Origin: Motacilla alba alba
Lineage: Eukaryota > Chordata > Aves > Passeriformes > Motacillidae
Length of the DNA: 64,000 nucleotides
NCBI RefSeq assembly: GCF_015832195.1
Contig: NC_052017.1
Location: 13,964,790-14,028,789, forward strand
Direction: 5' to 3'
The notes under the pieces are model-generated. The model was not told the DNA's origin, did not search any database, and saw nothing but the letters and a program-made list of their open reading frames with translations. A program made the translations under genes and the position numbers. This document shows positions 54,572 to 64,000 of this stretch, one piece after another (the stretch's first letter is position 1; the number at the start of each line of letters is the position of its first letter).

Positions 54572-54603
54572 ACAACAAACAACACAAAAGAAAGATAGCT
54601 CTA
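54527..54603 (+). repeat. A29 run in a short insert flanked by 9-bp direct repeats
   Basis: An A29 run (54541-54569) and the A-rich stretch after it are bracketed by exact copies of atagctcta at 54527-54535 and 54595-54603. The arrangement resembles a target-site duplication around a minimal poly-A retro-insert, but the part left of the A run is only 5 bases, so no parent RNA can be named. A chance 9-bp match is possible. Confidence 0.5.
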
Positions 54604-55221
54604 CCCAACTTCTATTTACATGACTGAAAAACATCCACTGAATATGTAAAGAAATAAAAATTTCTTTATATTTTAAAATGTGTTTTTGTGGAGTGAAGAA
54701 GAAAGTCACCAGACTGATTGAAGGTAGTATTTGAGCTGTCTGTGAAGCAATAAGAAGACAGCCACTGAAACCTTCTGAAAATTAACCTGCAACATCTGGA
54801 AAGGGCTATCAAGTCTGCCAAGTGATGAGAACACAAGAATATCAAAGTAGGCAAGTATTGTTTTTACCCCAGGCATGGCTGAAAAAATGGAAGAAAAGCA
54901 GGAAAATACTTAGTGTTAAGAGTAAATCAGAAAGGACTTTCTTGTTTTTGGTTCTATTAGTTTCTCTTTTAATCAGTCTTCAGAAGATGGGAGGCAAAAC
55001 AAGGAATTGACTGAACTACAACTCTGTCCCACCTACAGCTCACATGGACTATCCATGTTCTAGAGTTACCAAGTGTTGCACACAGGTAAAATCTTACAAA
55101 GGGGAGGTTGTAAAATCATGGCTCAGGCCTGCTACTTCAGCTGAGCAGAAAAGGACTGTGGGAAAGGGACTCAGCTGAATTAGAGGTAGAAAAACAAGTC
55201 TGTAACCACCACGTGTTCACA

Positions 55222-55388
55222 TTGTGGTGTGTGGTGGTTGGTTGAATTATGTTTGTTATGATTAAAAATTATGTAGCTGATAACCAGTTAATTGCTTAAG
55301 AAGGCTGGGTTTTCGGAATAAAGGGCTCTCCTTTGCACCTGCCTGGGGACCCTGTGTCACTTCAGACCCTCTCCTCACAACCATGCAC
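55222..55388 (+). mobile_element. Possible avian endogenous retrovirus solo LTR fragment
   Basis: A stretch starting tgtggtgtgtggtggttgg and carrying AATAAA at 55317-55322, followed by gggctctcctttgcacctgc, resembles the U3-R-U5 layout of avian LTRs, in which the poly(A) signal sits directly before a short pyrimidine-rich R region. It is short, non-coding and has no internal retroviral sequence next to it. I see no clear target-site duplication, and the ends are guesses. Confidence 0.35.
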
Positions 55389-58300
55389 CTCTGAGACTGA
55401 GGCTAGGAGAAGGTGGTACCATGACTCTTCATGTGCAAGATCACAGGCCCTCAACACCAAGCCCTTTGCATGTTCTCCAAACAGTTATATGCAGGAAGTG
55501 ATACCACTTTGTACTCATAACCTGCATTTCAAATGCATTTTTCATGGCCTACACCACATTATCTTCCTTTTGCATTTCTTTGGCCTTTCTTCTTATGATG
55601 AAGGCTGCCAATTAAGCTGCATTTCCCCAGGCTCTGTCTTGGATGGTGCAGGGCACCCCAGCTCCCATTTACCAGCTTGAGAAGCCCAGAGAGGGACCAG
55701 ATCTCCCATTCTCCCAGCTGCTGCTGCTCTGCTGACCGAGCCCCTCCTGGCTTGATGGTTGTTTTACATCACTATCTTGTTTGTAAGAGGAGGTCACTGA
55801 AAGTTCACCTGAAATCCGGACTCTTATTTCACTGCCGTAGTCTCTAGGTGACTAAGGATCATCTTTGCTACTTTTAACAAGTCTTTCCACAATCTATACC
55901 CCTTTCTTCATGCATACTGAGGTCTTAAAGTGGTCAACTTAAAGCCATATATCTTGATAAAGTGGCTGAATTACTGCTGCTGAATGGGAGGCCATTATCT
56001 ACAATTAGTTTATGGCTCTTAATAGCCATTCTTGCAAAAGATGGATTTCTCGATAGGGTAAGTGTCTTACCAAAGATCCTCCTTGTAGTCCTGCTTATGA
56101 AAACCTGAATCGTAGCTGCTTTCTGGAAAAGACCAGGTTGCTCTCCAAGTGAAATAAACCATTACCAGCTTATTACTGTGGGTAATAAATAGGTTATATG
56201 CATTATAATAATCATTATAACCTAATATGAGGACTATTTGCTTCTCTGTGCTGTGCACTGTATGCAAATGCATACAGCACTAGATAGACAGACTGAAAAA
56301 AATCCTGTGAGGATGTCACCATATGGTTTAAGATAAAAATACCAAACATCTCACAACTAGATGATGTAGTAACTTGCCTCAGAGTAGCAGCTTTTCTTTC
56401 TGTGTTTACAGAAGTATGGTGGTTAGAAGAGTTAGAATGTGGGCCTGCCAATTCATTGGAGAAAACTATGGATTTATGAATCTCCTTGAGGAAGTGCCTC
56501 CTGATGAAGGACACGAAGGAGCAGACAGTAGAGGCAGAGTAGATGGGGTCATGAACTTCATTTTACTTCTCATCATGAGTAATAGTGCTAAACTGATAGT
56601 CAGTCAGATCTCTCATTTTCTTTAATTTAACGCTATACTTCTTGCTCCTTGCATTACTGACCCCACATTATAACTGAACCATGCATTTTATTACAATGCT
56701 AAGCACTGCTTTAAAATGCACGAGAAGATTTCACTGCTTTTTATACTGAACAGTTATGTGTGGTAAGTTTTGTTCTTTTCACATGAAGAACCAATTCAGA
56801 GCTAACAACTTGTATAATTTTAATCAAGTCTCATTTCACACGGGCTATGAACTTTAATATAGATTACTGTTTCTTCTAGGTCTCAAATACAGTGTACAGT
56901 TCAACACAAGCCTGACCTTTGTGGTTTCACATGGGCACACGCTTGCTAAAGTCACTTCATTAGACATCAATGGCAATAGAGCTTTCAGCTTTGTTGCCAA
57001 CTTTCTTCAGAGCTGCTGCTGATTAACAATATATACATTTTAACCAATGTCACATTGTTCATGCACTGAATATAGAAAGCACACATATGTACATATCTGC
57101 TGAGATGCAGCCATGGTTCTACATCAGAAAGTGAAGGAACACTAGAAGCACTAGAATGGAGTGTTTGCCTAAAAGTAAAGGTGTGTGCAGTTATTAAATA
57201 TCTGATGGTTTTACTCAGGCTTGTGGATTCCTTCTGGTGGTGTAATGCATTTAGAAATGCAAAGAGCTTCTCTACAAGCAGAAGTATTTTCAGGCTGTTC
57301 TTTCTGCTCTTTTAGTTCACTTCATAACTCAGATTTGAAAAAGTCTTTAATGTTTGCCAAGTACTTTGCTCTATTTTATGCATATAATATTCTTTGAGAT
57401 AAATGGATTTGTATTTAATTTGTGTTTATATTGTGATAGTCCCTACAGGATCACAGTTCATGGTCCTGTAAAGCTAAGCAATATTAAAAGATACAGAAAA
57501 TATGCTTTATAACCTCACAGAGAGGAGCTGTAATGGCTGCTGTGACCAGAGCTGGTTCTGAGCACAGTGTCTTCACCAAGCACCTTTATTTCCCCCTCCG
57601 TCTCTTGTATTTTCCAGAGCAGTTACTGGATTTTAGGATCAATATATCAAAAACATGGGATGCTAAAAAAAATGTGGTCAATTAGTCTTCAAGAGTAGCA
57701 TCCAGCTTGTCTATCACTAGCTATGTCGGGCATCATCTCCAAAGTGTGAGTTCAATTCACTGCTTCAAACACTTTCCTGATGGGGTGAATTTTCCTTTTA
57801 CATCCCCAGTTTCTCTTGGTAGCTTAGATTAGTAGTTTGGATTTAAGGGCCCATATTTTAGATTAATAAAATGAAATGAAAAAAAATTCCTAAGCATTTC
57901 TAATTATGTGCAAACTAGTTGTGGCTTTGTTTGGTTTTACCAAGGACAAGGATCTTAACTGCTTTGACTGATTTTTACCATAGCTTGTTTTGACATCTGG
58001 AAGCATTGAGCACCTGCTAGTCTGAGAGCAGAAGCCAAATTTCACCACTTAGGCCATGGTAAGAGTCTCAAAACCCACTGGCTCAGGTTTGGTAGTGGAT
58101 GCAAATAATGTAATTTGAAGGTAGGTAGAACACTGGATCCTTCATCATTGTGTCAGCCACTGCTACCTCCAGATTTATGATATGCCTTGAAGAAGAAGAA
58201 GCTTTATCCTACCCTCATACTTAGGTAGCCTTGGGTCTAGTCACGTCTTTATTCAGAGTCTATAACTGAGAATTCAACCTGGTTTTTTATAGGCCTGCTA

Positions 58301-61300
58301 AATTTGCTTCCTAAATTGGTTTTGCTCTGGCTCTACAAGGTAATTATAGTGTTTCCTACAGTGCTGCAGTTCAGACTCATAGTCACCTACCTCACAACCA
58401 TCTATTCATTTTCTCACTTCTTTTTGTGTTTTGGTTTTGTTCTGATCTATGTGTGTAACTTCACATACAGCTGAGAGTTTTCTTTTTAGAGATTTTCTCT
58501 ACCTACAGTTTTATTCTCTTGTGACTCTGTGAATAAAAAGCATCTATTTCAGAGGTGCAGCTCTTAATTCCCTCCAGGAAGTCTCAAACTTCTGAAACTT
58601 ACAGCTTTATTTTATAACTTCACACACATTTCTAAACATTACTTTAGATGGTTTATTAAGTATTTTTCTCAGCAACAAGGATACTTATGTCCATGACAGG
58701 CAGCATGAGGATGACCCAAAACCATAGTCTGCTTTTAATATAGAAGAAGGCTTAGTGAGTATATTAATGAAACCTGACAGAACCCTGAAATGAGCTGGAA
58801 GAATCTATCAGCAGAAGTGTTAGTAAGAATTATTACAGATATTATTATTGACACCACTGTGCTTACAGCAAACCTCCAGTTCTTTTCTGATTGCTTTTTA
58901 TTAGGAAAAATCATATTTCTCATCTGAATATATATTTTAACAAAAGGGCCATGACATGTCTTCTTTCTTTTTTGCATTTATGTGGGCAAACAGGACAGGT
59001 CCCACTGGATGCCATATGAATCACCATATTGAAGAAGCTTGTTCTGATGTTTTGGTGCTTGGTACACTAAAGAAACAGAGGTATTCATACTATTTTCATG
59101 TTACTTTGCAATGTATTTGCAAATCTCTATGGTTCATAATATAGTCACTTTCAAGCACAGTTTCTGTTTCTCCATCCTCACTGTGCACAATGAAGATAAA
59201 GGTTTTGAGTCTCTCTTCAAGCATTCTAAAAAAAACACTTTTTTTTTTCCTTTTATGATTATTATCTCAGGTTAGTGCATGTTCTAAAACAAATATGAGT
59301 GTGGACAGGAGATATCTGTCATCTCTTAGGTGCAATATCTGAAGATATTGTGCAAAAAAAATGCACAGACTATAGAGAGATGGAAAATGGCTAGTCATTT
59401 CCATGCCCTTTAAATCAGAGTAATCAGACATCCCCAAATCTGCTGAGCTATGTTGAAGCAGGAGAAAGTACAGAGCAATCAAAGTGTCACTGCTCTTCCT
59501 GCTAATGGTGCTGCCAGACCCAGTTCGACAGGTCTTACTCAAGTAAAGCAGCACAGAAAGTCAGATGGAGCTTTTTTCTGAAATGTTCAGGGCTACTGTT
59601 CACTCTTGCCAGCTGAAAAACAATGTCAGTGTCTTAGAGGACTACTAGCAGAGAAGCAGTAATTGCCATAGTAAAAAAGACTGTAGAAGAAATTGAAAAT
59701 GCAAAGTTAATGTTAACTGATTGGAGAAGCAGAGAAAACTGGTCATTAGCAATTCACACAGGCTTTCAAATATGAAATAATCATTATAACTGTTTGCACA
59801 GATCACAGCTTCAGCTTTTTATCATAACAGCTTAGCTATATCTCCTAGCAGTGAAACTATTTTTACATTCAATGCAGAATATTTGTTGACTTTACTGTAT
59901 GAAAACCAGGATCTGTAAGTTTGTAATATACATTAAGAATGAAAGAAGCCCCCAGATAGCAAGTTTCAAACAACTCCTGATGCTAACAAATATACAAAGC
60001 CACTTTTTACATCATTCTCTACGGTTAGTAGCTCCTCATTCCTCAAGCAGTTGAAATAACTTCTGCTCCCTAGACATGGTGTTTGGTGCATGACTGCAGC
60101 AGATATGGGCTCACTTCAGGCACGTAACTCACAGAATTCATTACATATCCAATTTAGCTGCTCTGAATTACAGTTTGTGAGAGCTTATTTCTCTCAATAG
60201 AAAAGGAACTTTAGAAGACAAGTCTCATCTTCTCCTATCCCCCGAGTCAGTTCCAGTGCTCAACTCCTGCTGTAAATTATTATTCAGTGCAAGCCAAAGT
60301 CTGGAGAACTTGCTGGCCTGTTTGCTATTGGCAGGCAGGTCACAATCATTCAGCAGTTTTTTTAAACTCTTCTGCTCTTTATTTCACTGGAAAGGATAAA
60401 AACAGAGGAGGTTGATTAACACGGACACAGGATCTATCCAAGATTTTTGATCCAAGAATGTGGTAGCCATCATGTGCATCAGCAATACTTCAAAATATAT
60501 CTTTAAAGTTTGGCATCATCTCATATTCCAAACACAACAAAACTATATGACTGTAAAATCTGTTTGATGGCTATTGGTAGTGACAGTATTTGTCTTTTTA
60601 AATTCCATCTTGTCTCTAGAGAAATGGAACTCTATTTGCACCATCATTCAGATCTTAGAAGCTTGAATTACACCTTCCAATAAATCATTATAATTTGACT
60701 GCAAAGACTTCACTCTTTTCCAAACACTCTTTTCCAAAGAGCAATGCAAGTCCAGCTCTGAGAATTAATATTCCAAAACCCATGGATATTTTCAGACCTC
60801 TAAAACAAACTATCCCCATGGAGTGAATAAAAACATACCTTGTCAGCCAATCAAGATGAAGTGATCTCCTGAAGCAGAGATTTGGCACTGTGAGAATATT
60901 TTTAAAGCTTGCTTTGAAACCTGCTTGAACACAAGCTCAAGTATATTGAAAGAGTTACTGAGGAGTAGTTAAAATACTATATATTTTATGTGTGACCCTA
61001 GATTCTACATAGATAGAATAATTAAATATAAGTGAAGAGAAATAGTTCATTAAGCAATGAGTGTAACTGCATTTTCCTAACATATGTCTTCATCTCTGTA
61101 CAGACAATGGTTTCCATTGTTTTCTTTAGCTTGTGAAATAGAACCAGCTGTCACCAACACTGTTGCCTTTTCACAAAACAGAGCATTTGGCTGTGGCAAA
61201 TTGTTCCATTTTTCTAACTATTCAACATACAGGTTCATCTGTCTCTTTTCTGAAGATTTTGCACTGAATGGCTAACAAGAAGATACACAGCTTAGTCATA

Positions 61301-61944
61301 TTACTGCCTTAATTAAAGAGGGTGTTACTAGAAAAGTGGATTTAATCCCAGTGCTTTAATTGAGTTCTAGCTTGGCACAAGTCCACCTGTCTGGATTCAA
61401 TTGGATATAGTTCTTTCCTTCTTGCTCCAGACATTACTCTTTCCTGCTACCATTGAACTCCTGCAGTGATTCTCTCCTTGCATCTGAGCACATATAAAGG
61501 CAGTCCGAGAATACAGAAAGTCTCCTGCATAAAAGGGATGTAACATAAAGCTACTATTTAAAACTAAAGCATTTCACTGCTTACATGTTCAATTGTCTGA
61601 GGAAGGCAGTTGTGTTCACACTCTGACCCCATACTGAGTGGGATGGTGTAGCCACAACATGGAGCTCAGCACAGACAACTCAAATTAGTTCAGAAAGGCA
61701 TCGTCTGTCGTGTTAGCAAAACCCAAGTTACCACTTCAAAATCACACTGGACAAGTCCATACATGGTGCAGTGACTTCACAAACAAAGGGTACAGAGATT
61801 TCCCACCCAGAGTCACAGAGTGGGTGAAGCCAAAATCCCAAATGTCTTGACAATGGATTTCATTTTGCAGCTTCATTTTACTCATCTTTGAAAATCCTAA
61901 CTAGTTTAACACAAAGGCTTCCAGAGGTGTAGATTTCTACTCTT

Positions 61945-61977
61945 TCTTCTGCTATTAAAAATCTTCTGCTATTAAAA
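61945..61977. repeat. Tandem duplication, 17-bp period
   Basis: tcttctgctattaaaa occurs at 61945-61960 and exactly again at 61962-61977. Confidence 0.88.
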
Positions 61978-62195
61978 TTCTTATGTTAGTTATCCATAGG
62001 TGGTAGATTTCCTAGAAGTGGAGAGGAACCCAGTACAATCCAAGGTCACAGTTTAGCTGATCGTAGGGCAGAGAAGGCTCTGAATCCTGTAGGTAAGTAT
62101 GATCACCGGGCTATCAGTCTGTCACCAAAAAGAAAACAAAGCAATGGGGGGGTCTCATTTTTTCCACTTCACACAACATATTTTAAAACTTGATA

Positions 62196-62250
62196 TTGCA
62201 ACCTTTCAACTCAGGATATTCTATGATCCTATTCCATGATTCTATTTGCT
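62196..62250 (+). mobile_element. CR1 LINE 3' tail remnant
   Basis: Reads caacctttcaactcagg, then attctatgatcct and attccatgattctat, matching the end of CR1, whose 3' terminus is built from ATTCTATG-type 8-bp units. Only the last 50 or so bases survive. It lies in + orientation, opposite to the CR1 in intron 13. Confidence 0.65.
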
Positions 62251-63103
62251 GTCTCTAGCCAAAGAGTTGCTCAGGCATATCATGAGGAAGAGGAAAGGAC
62301 AAAGGTGGAAAGAGCCAAAGAAAGGGACATGGAAGCAGGAAACTTGAAAGGAGTGACTTAACATCCTCCTGCAAAACACCAAAAAAAAGATATCAAGCGC
62401 TGAGTCACAGCAGTGGGATTCATCTTCATCTCTCTAGTCATTCAAAATGAGGTGTAAACCAGCCATGTCATTTCCTTCTGTGAGTAGATATGGGCACCTC
62501 CACATGGCAATACAGCTCACAATTCTCAGGGGTCCATCTGGGTAAGATTAACCTCTCATGTTCCAGCAGCCATGAAGGTACATCCACCTCTGAGCCAAGG
62601 CTTCTTGGTTCATTGAGGGTTGAAATGTCAATATATGCATCGCTCACCACTCCCACAGCCTTGATCCTCTCTCATATCTAACTTTGATAGCTCATCCTTT
62701 TAGTCCCTCTTTCAGACATAGGAAGCAACTCTTGAAAGATACTTGAACTTTTAGACTCAATGAGATTCGTTGTATTTTAGAGCTACTGCCAAACAGACTG
62801 GTCTCAGCACAGGCACCAGTACACCTATCTGCATCAGTAGGATGGCTCTGTTTCCCCTGAGGTGACTTATGTGAAATGAGACTGAGACTACACCCCCACC
62901 CCACATGAAAGCAAATACTGAGAATTGCACATGTTTACCAGCCTGAGAGCCCTGCCACAGAATACAATTATGATCTGTCAAGCACTTGCCAGTTTCACTC
63001 TCTGCAGAGAGCATTTTGCCACTCTCGGTTAGCCCATCCATTCTGCTGCTAAAAAGAAGACTTTTTGCCAAATAAGATTAGTAATAAAGAAGGAGATATT
63101 AAA

Positions 63104-63122
63104 GGGGTGGGGGGTGGGAGGG
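63104..63122 (+). other. Canonical G-quadruplex motif
   Basis: GGGG T GGGGGG T GGG A GGG: four G tracts of three or more with single-base loops, the arrangement that folds most stably. It is not near a recognisable promoter or gene. Confidence 0.85.
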
Positions 63123-64000
63123 AGAAAAGTGCTACATTTCCTACTGAAAATAACTGCATAATTAAATATCACAATGAGCATTGTTAGGCCTGTTGAACTT
63201 ACTTGACTGCAACATATTATGAAACTAAATTCATTCACTTACCTAGCAGGAGGTAAATGTCTAACTCAAACTAACATATCCCCAGATTCATCTTTATAGA
63301 GAATTATAAGATAACCAGAGGCATGGTTTTTTTGCTGTTGTTTTAATTTAGGATAGACCCACAAGACTTCATACTGAGCAAATTCTGGAGATTAAAAAAA
63401 TGCTTTCTACACTCATCTAAACCTCAAGTGCCCAATATCCTCATGATTTTGAGAATCACCCCAGCCTCAGCACTCAGACAGCTGGTCCAGGGAGCAGCTC
63501 ACTCTCTCCTCTCCTCTGCACAGATCTGCTTCTTCCCAAAGGTGAAACTATGATTCATATCTGCAGTTTAGCCATACTTCTCTCTTTCATGACTTCTGCT
63601 TTTAAGATGATGCCAATGCCACTGGCAGGGAATTTTCCTCCATGAGGTTGTTCTCTTTTCTTTGCCTAATGTGGCAGAGATCTTGTTATTTTGTGAGTCA
63701 CTGTATTGTTGTGATTAATCTTCAGCTTCTTCAAAGGCTGGAATACAGGCTGACTGCCCTTAAAAATCAGTGATATAGAAGTGTTTTCATTCTCTAAGCT
63801 CCCCTACATCAGTTAGGCCATTACTTGGGGTAGTTTTTGTTTTACACTGATGGAAGGAAGTATTACAGAGGAGGAAATGATCGCCCTATTCAAATGAGAA
63901 CCTAAGCCTCAGTGTTTTTTAACAGACAGAGACAAGTTACAGGCACTAAACACAAGTCCTATCAAACTTTCATCAGTCATCTTCCCCTTTCCCTTCCCCT

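Larger units (their letters stand above)
50961..64000. other. Downstream flank of NRP1, gene-poor
   Basis: 13 kb after the NRP1 3' UTR with no protein gene I can support. In vertebrates the gene downstream of NRP1 is usually ITGB1, but its promoter lies far away in mammals and nothing like it is seen here. The stretch holds a 9-bp hairpin at 51201-51225, short tandem duplications at 52497, 53666 and 61945, a poly-T at about 53004-53038, an A29 run at 54541-54569, an LTR-like stretch at about 55222-55388, a CR1 tail at about 62196-62250, a purine-rich stretch at about 62279-62352 and a G-quadruplex motif at 63104-63122. The longest open frames (about 115 codons, as at 55333-55680 +) have no domain. 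Confidence 0.8.

Noticed and set aside
55333..55680. 115-codon open frame on the + strand downstream of NRP1
   Set aside because: No domain; begins inside the LTR-like stretch and has no gene context.
50961..64000. Start of the next gene (ITGB1 expected from vertebrate order)
   Set aside because: No CpG-island promoter, signal-peptide exon or integrin-like coding was seen; in mammals the gap is far larger than this flank.

Overview
This is vertebrate nuclear DNA, almost certainly from a bird. The one gene I can recognise is neuropilin-1 (NRP1) on the + strand. The bird call rests on a clear CR1 LINE 3' end at 42821-43234, a second CR1 tail near 62196, sparse interspersed repeats, and codon choices that look avian rather than mammalian. 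I cannot name the species from sequence alone.

The window holds the 3' two thirds of NRP1. Eleven coding exons were located by reading frame, protein recall and GT-AG boundaries; by the 17-exon human model they are exons 7 to 17. They lie at 16911-17066, 19760-19904, 21331-21662, 26143-26287, 29238-29342, 32313-32372, 39505-39636, 43413-43684, 44171-44264, 45846-45905 and 47151-47443. All phases join. Together they give 1794 nt, or 597 codons plus a stop, against about 596 residues for human V328 to the C-terminus. In order they encode the second part of the b1 F5/8C domain, all of b2, the linker with a Ser-Gly glycosaminoglycan site, the MAM domain, an acidic juxtamembrane stretch, the transmembrane helix with GxxxGxxxG, and the cytoplasmic tail ending SEA, the PDZ-binding end. 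Exons 1-6 (signal peptide, CUB domains a1 and a2, first part of b1) are not in the window, so bases 1-16910 are read as intron 6.

A long AT-rich 3' UTR follows the stop and probably runs to about 50960. The remaining 13 kb is gene-poor flank with small repeats, a possible solo LTR fragment, a canonical G-quadruplex motif and the CR1 tail. No second protein gene, tRNA, rRNA or CRISPR was found. The many short open frames in introns and flank show no recognisable domain.

The observations most worth a second look are these. Exons 11 and 12 have weak donors with early in-frame stops and AATAAA signals, matching the sites where mammals make soluble NRP1. Exons 11, 12, 13 and 16 are phase 1-1 cassettes. 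A palindromic element at 35440-35578 looks like an ancient MITE. A small CpG island lies at 10285-10495 deep in intron 6. A perfect 13-bp hairpin sits at 23762-23793. Exon 14 is unusually CpG-rich.
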